Shown piece after piece: positions 1 through 11,931 of a DNA stretch of 64,000 nucleotides. The stretch is from Allodiplogaster sudhausi (taxonomy: Eukaryota > Nematoda > Chromadorea > Rhabditida > Diplogasteridae). The stretch lies in assembly GCA_945643635.1 (NCBI GenBank), contig CALZFC010000021.1, positions 477,501 to 541,500 on the forward strand, read 5' to 3'. The position numbers were made by a program, and so were the translations under genes. Every line of letters starts with the position of its first letter. Position 1 is the first letter of the stretch. Under the pieces are notes generated by a model, which was given only the letters and a program-made list of their open reading frames with translations, ran no database searches and was not told the DNA's origin.

Positions 1-874
1 GCGTAAACAAGGAATAATGCAGATTTCAGTTTTTTTCTAGAAATCATAATTTGGTTCCCGCTTTATATTCAAAATAACACCATTGCGTATATCATAACCT
101 TACAATGATATTTGCCTAAGATATTTGTTGCATCTTGAGAGACCGGCAAGTGAAGGAGTAACCTTTATCCGGGAAAGATATCACAGATTCGTTAACTATT
201 TACACTTCCAAAGATGATGTCCGCTCTTGGTTAACGGATTATATCGTTAATATGTATTTTATCTCATATCTCCTCGAGTCGCTTCTTTGCGCCTGAGATA
301 TACATAAGTTTTTCTAACATTCTAAATTATCGCTCCCCTAATCCAAACAATGCGGTATTCCGAATTTGCACACTTGAGAGCGAATTTTTAATTATTATTT
401 TTGGTCAGTTTCGTAAGATAGCTCTGGGATATTTGTGTCACCGCAATATCAGTGGTAATATTTTCATTATCTCTTCTCTTGAATTCGCATAAACAAATAC
501 ACCCTCACTTTGCGCCAGATTTTTTGTACTCTCTCTTCCTTTTACTCTCTCCTGCCCTTGCTCTCACTCTCGTCGGTAAAGTTTAGTTCTTAGTTCACCT
601 GTCGGCGCTTCACCTTGTCCAGATCTATTCTTAAACGTGGCTTGAACCTGAAAACTTATGCCACGATGTTTCTGGCACGTCTAATTGTGCCTTCTGCTTT
701 TTAAAGACATAATTGAAGTATCTCAAATGCCATATATTTGAAAAGCAAATTCCTAGCCCATTTTAAATAGTCCGGCGTTCAATATTTATGCCTGCTAAAC
801 ATCGAGGAGTTTACCGCTCCTTTAATTGGTGTTACGATTTGATTCCCTTGCAGTTTGCGTGAAGTGACACTTAC
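1..874. other. no gene recognised at left edge
   Basis: This AT-rich stretch has no exon with convincing codon structure on either strand. A gene with its first exon at 875-1050 on the minus strand would continue into this stretch or off the left edge, but I could not find its next exon. Confidence 0.4.
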
Positions 875-1050
875 CGCCCTCGAAGTGTCACTACTTTTTC
901 GAGTATTTTCCTTGCAGCGCTGGCCGGGTGCTCCTCTTGCATGGTGCTGCCACCGCCGCGGCTGCCGCCCGCAACGGATTTCTCCTCCGCGCCGGACATC
1001 CGCCGAGGCGGCATCGGCACGAGTGGCGGCCATTCTTTCTGGTTTGACAT
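875..1050 (-). CDS. candidate first exon of an unknown minus-strand gene
   Basis: On the minus strand an ATG at 1050 opens 58 codons rich in Pro, Gly, Ser and Glu (start MSNQKEWPPLVPMPPRRMSG). The frame runs into a good donor, GTAAGT, at 874-869. The composition (GC-rich, disordered) resembles the coding exons elsewhere in the window and not the surrounding AT-rich DNA. No domain is recognisable. The rest of the gene would lie to the left, partly or wholly outside the window. The plus-strand readings of the same bases lack splice signals. This is an inference from one exon only. Confidence 0.3.
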
Positions 1051-1624
1051 GACGTTTTCTTCTAATTTTTTTTCTAATCCATTTGCTAACTTCAATACTG
1101 ATAGCATTAACTTCTTGGTGGAGGAATTAATCATCCTTATCCTCAAAGATTAGTTTTGAACTTTGTTTTATAAGCAGTGCATTCTCTGCAAGTTTCTCCC
1201 CATTTTATATGATTGAAAAAATATCAAATCATCAATTATTGGTTTAGATTTATCCAGTGACTTAGAATAATCAATAATTATAATGACTACTTTCTGTATA
1301 GCTTACCAAGTAACCCATATAAACCTTAAAGCGCTCAAATTAGCAGCCACTTGTCAACTTTCGCCCTCGAGATAGTTTTTTTGCTCGCGTTCCTCCTCCC
1401 TCTCTGTCTCCCTTGCTCATTCTCTATCATCCTTGCTCTCTCACTCTTTCATATTCTCTCGATCCATGCCCGTCAAGTTCTGACAACCACAAAGGGTCTC
1501 TTGTATAGCCTCGTGGCCGTCTCGCTGGCCGGAAGTCATCGTGCGCGATTATAGCTGTCCGCCCCGCGGCATGCAGACCTTTTTAGTAGTGAGAAAGTGC
1601 AGGCAGTACGAATGGCTCATTTAT

Positions 1625-1656
<32 letters not shown>

Positions 1657-2064
1657 GATGCAGAGAAGGAAGGACAGAATAGAAGAGAGTGAAGACATGT
1701 GCAAGGAGTGACGAAACGAATGAGAAATAGCTGTGGCTGAAGAACGAGAGGAGAGCACGGAAAGGAAAGAGTTTGTAGTGGTGCACAATTACAAATATCT
1801 TGAGAAGTAGTATATGAGACAAGCCGTGATGTCTAAATTGTATACACATAAGTGTATACAGTTTATATATGTGGCTTATATTAATCTTTTGCCAAGCCAC
1901 AGCTTACTTTCACCAAATGACGTGTTGGAAGAATTAAACATTTAGCGTTGCTAGTGAACTGTGAGCACAGTAGAGGAATAGATAACGGCAAAGACATAGA
2001 AAGAACTTTTCATGAATATTGAGAACTGTTGCTGTTCGTATAGATGACAGAGAACGTGCCTCAG
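1051..2064. other. noncoding, with a short GA microsatellite
   Basis: Nothing convincing is coded here. A (GA)n tract lies near 1622-1650. The reading frames through it are microsatellite translation. Confidence 0.4.
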
Positions 2065-4204
2065 GCAGCACTACGCGACAGCGAGCGAGCGAGCGGGGAG
2101 GCAGCTGCCGCCGACGCTCTCTCCCTCGGCCGCCCTCTCCGACCAGGCGCATCATCGTCTGCAGCCTCTGCAGGAAGCAGTCGTCGTGCTACGGCCACAC
2201 AAACGATCCTCGTGGCATCCTGAGAATGTGCAGCCAACTGCGCCAGGTTCAACAAACATTTTAACTTTTTTAAAGTTATCATATGTACATATGAATAGGA
2301 AATAATTACATCTCACTCTCAGCTTTCTTGCAACTCATTACCATTCAGAAGGAACGGAGAACAGTGACGGCGACGGCAACTCCGTCCAAGTGCGTCGACT
2401 CGCCGCGGAGAACGCCACTCTACGAGTAGAGCTCGCCAAGAAACAGGCGCTCATCGCCAAGCTCGAGCAGGAAATACTTCGCCTGCATCATATGATGTCA
2501 GATATGAATTTGGTCTTACCATTAGAGAACGAATTATATCAAGGGTGCAGAGACAAAATATGCCTTTTTTAATACAAAGAGTTAGTTGAGAACAACAGGC
2601 TAGCCCTTGCATTGAAGAACTAAGCTTTCATCAGTTAATGTGTTAATAGTGGCGTAGCTTCACGAGAGGGCCGCCGTGAGCCGCGAGAAAGCACAACATC
2701 GAATGACTCGCAATCACCGCCTGCGCGCCGTGTACATTTCCTTCTCATCTATCTTAGAATTAGTCAATCATATCAACAGTTTTTTTAAACATCTAAACGA
2801 TTATTTTCATTAAGATTCAGCTAGTTATTACGCCGAGTGTGTGCCCTACTTCCACACGGAATAAGCCACCGTTCGTGCCCAAAATTAAGATTCCGCAGGT
2901 ATGAAAAAAATTCCAATTTCTACATTCACATTTTTGGTTTAAATAAAATTTATTAAAGGAAGTTTCTAATAATGGATAAGTTGAAGATCGTCTCTGATCG
3001 TCCTTCACGAAGCCGCATCGCGACCGCAACGCGTGGCGCCAGCAATGGACGCCCGCGACCCGCAACGCGGCCGGAGCGCGTTACCGGCGATATTAGCCTG
3101 CCAGCGACTCTCCCTCATATGGTATCTTTTGAAATGCAGAAAATTACTCAATTTTTTCAATTAAAAAATAAATACTATTGTCATATAAAAGCATTTAACG
3201 TGGGAGTATTCTTTTCTTCCGAGCACAACAATTCAGGTTGATTCGCAAGAAGTGACGTCAACAACGCATTCTATGAGTCTAGCAAGTGCGCCATCAACAG
3301 AGCCGTCGATACACAGCTCTGACTTCTATCGAAATCCCTCTTCCATTCAAAGTAGCACGTTAGCCGAGACGACTCCGACAGCTCCAAGTGCCGCGCCTGA
3401 CGACATTCCACCCTGGGTAGGCAATTCTCAAAGAAATATTGATATAGTGTATGAATAAAAAAAGAACATAAAATAATAGCTAGTTTCGTCATTAATTCTC
3501 CCCATTGACCTGGCCAAACGACCATTCTGTCATTTCAGATGTGCCTCCAACTCCGGCGGCCCGACTTCATCGCTCGCAGCGTTGCTCGACAAAAGGCCAT
3601 TCAGTCGGCTGGCCAGCGTCGCCGATCGGTCAGATTCTAGCAGAAATCTTCTTTTATTAAATAATATCTATGATTGTTTACATATTATTGAAATTAGTAA
3701 GATATCGGTTCCTCCCGAATTGAGGTGTCGCAACTGCGTCGCGAGGCGGTGCGAGCGGTGATCGAAGGACGCGCCAGCCGCTTAGACGCGCCGGTTATCG
3801 GTTGCGACACGGGCGACGTACAGGCATTTAGCGAGCGGGCCATTCGAGATGAGACAACCAAGTCAGAGAACACTTTGCACAACTTCAGTTGAAGAATTAT
3901 GAATAAAGTAAAATAACAGGAGTAGTGCCTAAGAGCATTTCACAGCGATGTTTCTTCCAGACGATACAGACAAACGGACGAGTACCAGCGCTCGCTGCGT
4001 GGGCATGGCGAAAAAGTGGAAGCAGCGACGAATCGCCTTCTCTCTAAGATTTACAGCGAGGTATGTGTCTGTTAAATGCATTTTAAAACAAAATGCTAAC
4101 TTAAATTAATCTATATATTAATTAGTTTCAATTTTAATATGGACAAATTTTTGCGTTAGTCTTCTTTCTTTTAGATCGTCTCCTATCGCCGTCAGCAACA
4201 ATAG
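2065..4204 (+). CDS. coiled-coil, Arg-rich nuclear-type protein (possible shugoshin-like)
   Basis: Proposed exons are about 2065-2246, 2349-2512, about 2658-2729, 2821-2898, 2987-3121, 3237-3416, 3539-3628, 3725-3861, 3961-4060 and 4175-4204 (stop TAG at 4202). Phases agree from 2821 to the stop and across 2246/2349. The 5' end is not resolved, because the first exon has no ATG in frame. The second exon gives a heptad coiled coil (AAENATLRVELAKKQALIAK onwards), the middle is Ser/Thr/Pro-rich, and the C-terminal third is basic (QSAGQRRRS, VSQLRREAVRAVIEGRASRL). A further open segment at 2582-2620 reads LVENNRLALALKN but runs into a TAA. An N-terminal coiled coil with this type of Asn/Leu-rich motif plus a basic C-terminus is the layout of shugoshins, but I see no decisive motif. 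The family name is a guess; that the locus is a gene is better supported. Confidence 0.45.
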
Positions 4205-5055
4205 CATTCACCTTACCTTCTACGTTAGCAAGACATGTCATACTGATAAAAGAATATTGACCTGCCGTATGATTACTTACTAACCATAAACTCTTTCTAG
4301 CAGAATACTTTGTTTACGATTTGTGATGCCTTTCCTCTCATGTACAGTGATTGTAATTAATTCATCGTTTCACATGCATTTTCTCCTTCATCTGTTTTCT
4401 CAATCTTTTAAGGCATTAGATGTTAATGAATTTCGTGACTTTTGTATGCGACAATTGAAAACGAGATGTTGGAGAGTTCATTTTTCTTGTCTGCTGGAAA
4501 AATTGTGAAATTTTTGCTAAAAATTAAGTTGAAGCTTTTGTATTTTGCTACGAAAAGTCGTTTGAAATCTATGAAGTCTTTGCCGTCTGAATCCTTAAAT
4601 ACAAAGTTTTTAAGCGCCCCGTTTAATATATGTAATAATGTACTTTTGCAAACTTACCTTCATAATTTTTCCTTTTAATGATAATAACATAATCAAAATA
4701 TATTCGTCTTTCAAAGTGACCTGTGTACAAATATTTTGCGTTGCATCACTAAAAAATAGATTCTTACTAGCTTTCTTGATGCATGTATTTCTGAATATGC
4801 GCTTCGTTACACTTCTGTGCTTTCTGCGTAATTTATTGATGTCGATTTTGTGTAGACATTGCTCAATAACAGGAGTAAAAATATCACCAATAAAACTGCA
4901 ATGGTTGATTCCATAAAAACATAAGAATGTCGCAAAGACAAACTCTGCATATTCATCCACATTTTCTCGAATCTTACTTTGCTTTCTGAAACTCTATTTT
5001 CACCCCCCCCCCCTTGATCTCCTTTCCCATCACATTCCTCCTCAAGCTTTCTCTC

Positions 5056-5097
<42 letters not shown>

Positions 5098-6886
5098 ATT
5101 TCTCTCTTCCTCTTTATCCCTCTTTCTCACTTTTAACTCCTGCTCTCTCTTTTCCCTCTTTATCCCTCACTATCTATATATCTCTCTATCGAATTCTCTC
5201 TCTTTCGCTCTAATGGTGTTCATCATCCTCCAGTTCATTTTTCACTCCTCTGCCCACTTGAGCCGAGGAGATGTGAAGTCCGCAATCAATCACTTCCCAT
5301 ACAGTAACTGTTGATGGACAAAGTGAGCAGCAGGAGCGACCATGAAATACTACTTGAGCGTGGTGCGAGGACGCCACACTACTCTCTGCGTGGGTGGTGG
5401 AGATGAGAGAGAAAGAGATACAGAGAGAGAGAGATACAGAGAGTGAGAGAGAGAGAGAGTGAGGGAGAGAGACATCGAAAAGTAGGCAGAGAAACAGAGG
5501 ATAGAGGATAGAGGTAGAGAGGAAGTGGACATGGGAGATGGTGGACTCGGCCGATTCGAATCATCCCAAGTGATATCGATAACATCACTCACTCACAGCG
5601 GAAGGAAGAGAAGGAAGGAACGAGGAAGGTCAAAATAGGATTAAATAAGGAGAGCGAGAAAGTTCAACTTCTGTAATAAAATGTATTTTTCACTCGGAAC
5701 GTCTTTTTATGCGGATAGGATGAAGAAAGGGTTGATTCTAATCCAAGTTAATGCATTTATCAATCACCGCCGGACCAAACAAGGTAAAGTAATACAACAA
5801 TTTAAAAAAACTTAAGCGAAATCTTGAAAAATTAAGAATTTTGAGAAACAATCCACACCATATATCATGCTTCATGTTTGATTCATGAAACGGTGGTTAG
5901 GTTATTCTCAATAAAGGTAAATAATCTTTTTGAAAAAGCGAAGTGAACGAATTTCAGTGTTAATGTCATGCAGATTTTAATAACGAACAAGAGCACAACA
6001 CCTGGAAGCTTCTTCACGATTTCTACTCATTACTTCGTAACGCCATTCCATCTTGGCGAATTTCTTTTAATAGAAAATTCATTTGAAACGTATAATCACT
6101 CATGTACAAAGTAATTTCAAATGTTCAAAAGTTCTAACAAAGAATAATTTCGAAAGTTTTTACCAATTATGAAAATAGACATTTTATATCGTGTAATAAT
6201 TTGTGTACAGATCCCTCGAATATATTTCCACTCCTGCCACATCACATGGAGTCTCCGATCATGTGTACTCTGTGTTTGATGGCGTATCGCTGATATCTTT
6301 CTTTCCTTCTCTTCATCTTCGCACTCTCTCCCTCTTTCTCTCTCATTCCCTCTTCCTCTCTTTCCCTTGTCTCCCTAATCTTTATCTCCTCAGCTCAGAC
6401 TACCTTCTATTTTCACTCTTCCTTCCATCGCCATCTCAAAGTCTCACTCTCATTCTTGCTATCTCCGGTGGACGGTTTCATCACAGCAAGTGAGATGGCC
6501 CGTTTAAAGTATGTATCATGGAGGACAGCGGAAGAGTGAAGAAGAGGACGGAGGGATGATGAGGACGATCTCTCCTCTCTTTCTGTATCTCCTCTCAATT
6601 ATTCCTTATTTCTTCTTCTTCTTCTTTCTCTCTCTCTCTCTTTCTCTCTCTTCCTCTTCTCTCACTGCGCTATGAGAATGGACTGTGCCTTCTCTGGTGT
6701 AATACAGCCATGCCTCTCCTCCTGTCCATCTCCACTTTATCACATTTCGTATCCTTCGCTGTTGAGGAAAGAAAGCGATGCTGTTTAGATGATCTTAAAG
6801 ATTAAGTAAGAAGGCTTCTTTCTTTCAGCATGGAATATCAGATTAATACTTCTCCAGCTAATAAAGAAGCTAGAGAAAATGTCAGT
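4205..6886. other. intergenic, AT-rich then CT/GA microsatellites
   Basis: No exon is supported. There are a C-run near 5005 and CT/GA tracts near 5056-5097, 5405-5475 and 6630-6660. ORFs of up to 116 codons here are AT-rich chance frames or Ser/Leu and Arg/Glu microsatellite translation. Confidence 0.5.
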
Positions 6887-7060
6887 ACTCTGAGGTGAAG
6901 TATAGACAGCAGAGATTCACTGTTCCATTTACTCTGAGGTGAAGTATAGACAGCAGAGATTCACTGTTCCATTTACTCTGAGGTGAAGTATAGACAGCAG
7001 AGATTCACTGTTCCATTTACTCTGAGGTGAAGTATAGACAGCAGAGATTCACTGTTCCAT
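6887..7060. repeat. 44-bp tandem repeat, four copies
   Basis: Four head-to-tail copies begin at 6887, 6931, 6975 and 7019 with period 44 and look essentially identical. Each starts ACTCTGAGGTGAAGTATAGA. The perfect identity suggests recent expansion. There is no reading-frame role, since 44 is not a multiple of three. Confidence 0.9.
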
Positions 7061-7772
7061 ACCCCCAAATTCCCCCAACTTCTGCGATTGCGGTGGTACG
7101 ACTTTGTTCAGCAATTCTCCTAGTTTTCTTCCTCCCCCGCTCATCCCTACTCGGACTTACTTGGCCCAATTCAATGCATCAGTAAGAGTGATAACACGGC
7201 GTAACTTCCAGTGATTTCTCTTCTTCCTCTGTCCCTCTGACCTCGCCCCTCTAGCCAAAGTGGGCCAGTCTCCCTCCTCGAGATTTGTACGCGCAGACTT
7301 TCCCTCTCTCACCTACCGTAACCTATTGTCAAACTGATACCCTCTTCCACTGGCTTCGAGGAATTAATATCTTTCTGGATTACTGTTCAAATGAATTCTT
7401 GTGAGTACGGTAATAGTAGAAACAGAAAATTAAATTTATCTGTAATTCAGTATAGAAAGCACCGGCAACTGCCAGCGACAATCTGACAGGAATCGAACGA
7501 GGATGCATCAAGAGTAAAGTATAGAAAAAAGGAATCGCAGTGCTTTCTTTTTAATTCTTAATATGCGCTTCAATAGGTCGTACCTCGTCTAATGTGATTA
7601 TTCCAGTGGGAAAGGAGGGTGAAAAAAAAACAGAAAAACAGTGGAAAAAAGGAAATTCTAAGAAGAGCAATATAATTATTATTCAGAATGATGAATTAGA
7701 AAGAGAGAGATAGAGAAAGAGAGAGAAGAATGCACATTTCTCATCAGGGATGACTAAGATTGAGGCACAGTC
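7061..7772. other. no gene seen
   Basis: This is intergenic sequence without convincing exons on either strand. Confidence 0.4.
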
Positions 7773-7809
7773 GGGGGGGGGGGGGGGGGGGGGGTGAAGG
7801 GGGGGGGGA
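7773..7809. repeat. poly-G tract
   Basis: A run of 22 G at 7773-7794 is followed, after TGAA, by a second G run. It could form G-quadruplex DNA. Such tracts are often miscounted in assemblies, so the exact length is uncertain. Confidence 0.85.
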
Positions 7810-8167
7810 GCGAGAGCACAATGGCGGGAGAGGGCGGACCATTGCAATGAGAGAATCTTGCATTTATTTATGGAGGGTCGAGGAGAAAAGCAAGTATGGA
7901 AATAGATGTTACTGCACTTAAAAAAAGCTTTTGTAAACGGCTGTTTTAAAGGAGAAAATTAGTGAGAGGAGAATAATCGCGGTTGACCAGACATAATGTA
8001 GAAGCTAGAAACGAGCAGACTAATGCTTATTATGCTTACTGTTCTGATGACTAATGGCAAGTCGGAAGCTCGCAAATGCACAGTCAGTAAGTTGTAAAAT
8101 AAAATAAGAAGATGACGACAATCTACGTAAGGAGGGAGAAAGAGACACGTCTACAACGGATTCCTCC
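7810..8167. other. 3' flank of the zinc-finger gene
   Basis: No exon is seen. This stretch lies just downstream of the zinc-finger gene stop codon (8168) on the minus strand and probably includes its 3' UTR. Confidence 0.4.
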
Positions 8168-10588
8168 CTATTCGTCCTCGTCTTCTGTGTGGGCGACGCC
8201 AGTGGCAGCGGCGACTTGGCGACTGGCGGCGACGAAGAGCGAGAGGGCGGCGTGGCGCTTGGCGCCCGCGTCCTCCGCCGCGCCCGCCGCTCCGCCAGGC
8301 AGATGCGTCTTTTTGTGGCGAAGCAAGTTGTCCTTCCTGTTGAATCTGAAACAAACTTTTTTTATGCAATGAACATGCATTTATTGAATTTTATATTAGA
8401 ACTTCGTCTCTCTCAAAAAATCCCCATTTTTCTGCAGTTAAATGGCGAGAAGTCAAGTATACCGACAGGTGTGTTGAGAGTGATTGAAAAGTGAAGAGGG
8501 ATAGAGAGACGGAGAGAGATAGCGCATGGAACAAGAAAGAGAATTCAGTTCGAGGCTTTTTGGGAGCGATGGGCTTGCTAGTATCTCGCAGTCAGTCCTA
8601 GCGCCTTCTATCTCGACCGCAATAGGCAAACGATCTGGAAGCCGCCCTCATGTTCGCTGAACTCTCACCAAAGTCTAGTCCCTTTTCTCCGTCTTTCGTC
8701 TTCTAACTCTCTCTCACTCTCACCCTCGTGGCCTTTCTATCTTATTACGGTGGCTGACACTAACATATCCAACTCTCTCTCTCTCGGTTGATATCCTAAT
8801 ATGATTAGTGAGAAAGACATATTCTCCTTTTATGATCCTCCATCTGCCTCCATGCAGAGGAGAATGCGGGAAAGGAGGGATGGAGGACAGGAGAAGAAGA
8901 GATTTTAAGGAGATAAGGAATAGACTCTGACAAGGACGGGTTCTTCTCCATCACTCTCCCTCTTCTCCTGATCGTCCATGTGACTTGAGCAATCACCCGT
9001 ATGAAGGAGGAGGCCTTCTCTGATATGACTCGAAGGGTTTACCGCAAAAGGAAATGCCTCCCATTGAAGACGCTCGGCAAGAGCAAAGAATGGCTCGGAA
9101 GAGAAGAGAAGGCCGACTCATTTCTCCTGGTCATTTTTTTTTTGCCTTTTGGATCTGACACCACACACCCAGCCACCTTTTTAGTACTGTCCTACAACAC
9201 AACGTTACAGGTTGAGAAGTAGACGGGTGCACGTGGAAAGAAGGAGAGAAAGAGGGAGCGAGACGAAGAGAGAGAGAGAGTAGAGACAGTGATAGAGATG
9301 GAGAGAGAAAGAAGGCGTTGTGAATGAGCGAGGTTCGCTCTCTGGATGCGTGATTCATCCAGCATGGGAATAGCGATGACAACAAAAGAATGCTTCAATG
9401 GGACACAGATGCTTCAGGCCCTCCTTGAACTCTCCGGGAAGGTCGCACTTGCGAGGCCGGAAAGAGTGCAAAAGGAGAACAAACAACAAGAGAGCAACAA
9501 CTCGTTGCTGATTTCCAAGGGGAGTAAAAATTGTTCGTAAATTTCTTATGAGTCCAACAAATGTGAATAAATAGAAAGAATGCAGTTGCTCCTCACCGCT
9601 TGCTGCAGTACGGGCAGGTATGAGGGCGCAAGCCGGTATGGATGAACTGGTGCTTCTTTAGCAGAAACTTGTTCGCGAATCGCTTGGCGCAGTTCTGGTG
9701 CGGGCAGACGAACGGTTTGTCTGCAATAATGTAAGATTGCAATAATTGACCTTTTAAAAGATGCTCTGTCCTCACTTTCCAACTCTTCCTTTCCCTCATT
9801 GGCCTTGTTTGCATAGGCAGCGAGATTGGTGGGGAGGGAACGTAGAGAGCATGACAAACGCGAAGGAGACAGAAATGCGAACACTGGTACAGGTTAACCG
9901 CTAGGAAGTCTCTACCAGTGTATGCAATTTTGCAATACTGGATTTTATTATCAGCTGCCAAGGGATCACAACAACCAGCTTGCTATTGTGAGATAACGTT
10001 GGGGGAAGATGAACCTGAGGTATGTGTCAGGGACAAGAAGCTAATGAAGATAAGGTAGGAGGAAGGGAAGGAGATGACAATGGAACAGAAAGTGATGAAA
10101 GAGTGACAGCGAAAGAAGTTGAAGGAACAATGCGTTCTAGATGTCTATCTCTAGTTTACCAGCAGCAATAAGCCTATAGGATATCAATTGGCTGTTTCTT
10201 ACTTTGCTGACATGGCATACGTATGTATGTATGTATGTATGAAGGCTGCGCCTGCCAATCACAACAGAGTGCGCCCAAGTGGACAAAGTTAGAAAAGAGT
10301 AGGCTCTAGGAACCTTTTTTTCTAATATACCCTTTTCCCTCTCTACCTACATATTTATCTCACTGTCTCTCTATCAACCTCTCTATCTCTATCGCTCTCC
10401 GTTACCTACCAGCATCACTGTCAACATCAGCATCCTCCTTGGCATCGTCGGATGGCGACGGAGAGGAGTCGTCGAGGTCGTCGAGGAGGTCGGAGTCCTC
10501 AGTGAGCCTCTGCAGCTGGCCGCTCATCGACTGGCCGACGTCCCCGCCACTTCCGAAGCAGGCCGCCTTCTCTCCCGTTGCACTGAAG

Positions 10589-10619
<31 letters not shown>

Positions 10620-11419
10620 TTCTTTAATTGCCCCATTCTGATTTGTCGCTGCACATACAAAAATTTTTTCTGTTCAAGAACAACAAGTAGCATCGTCTAG
10701 ATGATAAGATGCACGCCATTTATGAGCTATTTCTTCTTGTTCATGATAACTTCTCACATTTTGTTCCCTTCTTCTTCATTCGCCAGTATGTATGAGACTA
10801 TGATTCGCAATGGCACCGGAAGGGGTCATACAGAAGATGAAGAACACGGAATAGGAAGAAGCAGGAGGGAGACTGGAGAGATGGAGAGGGAGCGAGGGAG
10901 CGTGGTGAGATGAGAGAGAGAGAGAGGCGTGACGACAAGAGAAGAGAGAATATCGAGAAGTGTTCGCATTTACTGTCCTCCGACGCATCATTCGTCCTTT
11001 GCTTCGCCTTCTTTTCCCTCTGCTCGCCTTTTATTTTTTCCTTTCCTCCATCTCATTCCTTCCTCTTTCTCTCACTCCATCTCCCTTTCTCCATTCGCTT
11101 TCTAAGAACATTATCAACGGAAGACAAGAGGAGTAGCGGGCTCGAATTCGCAGAGGAGAGTAGAGGAAGAAGGTGTCAGGCAGAGCAAAGTGTTGGAATT
11201 GGATGAGGAGAAGATGCAAAATGTGTGGAAAGAGAGAGGAGAGCGCACATCAAATTCTCCTTCTCGCTCTCCGTGTCCTTTACACCCACTACTGCTTCCT
11301 GTTATCAACAGAAGGCTAGTTCAGGGTGAGAGTAAGAGAGAGAGAGAGAGGAATCAAATCAGAGAAGCAGACAGTGAGGGTGATACAGTGAGGGAAAGGG
11401 CATAAAGCAAGGACAATGA

Positions 11420-11451
<32 letters not shown>

Positions 11452-11887
11452 GGAGAAAGAGAGGGAGAGGAGAGGGAGAAAGAGAGAAGAGAAGGAGAGT
11501 GAGAAGGAGAGAGGGAGAGAGGGAGAGAGAGAGAGAGAGAGAGAGAGTTCGTCTGCAGCGAATGGCCTTGACAGTGCGCTGACAAGTCAGTGCTGACCGA
11601 TCAGTCAGTCGCTTATACCTTCCAACTTTCCTAGCATCCCTCCCCGTCGCCCTCTCTTCCTCTCTACTCTCCCTCATCCTCCCTTCTTCTCCGTTCTCTC
11701 TCGCGCACCCACTCTCTCTCCTACTCCTCTCCACAACCTGCAAGCTTCTCATGTGGGCACTTGCACGAGATGGTGTTCACCCACCTTGGAACAATCTGCA
11801 TCGTCTTCGTTATCACTTCTTCTCTCTTTCTTTATCTCTCTTCACATCTTCTCTCCCTGTCTCAAGCTCTTTCTTTCACCCTCTCTC

Positions 11888-11931
<44 letters not shown>

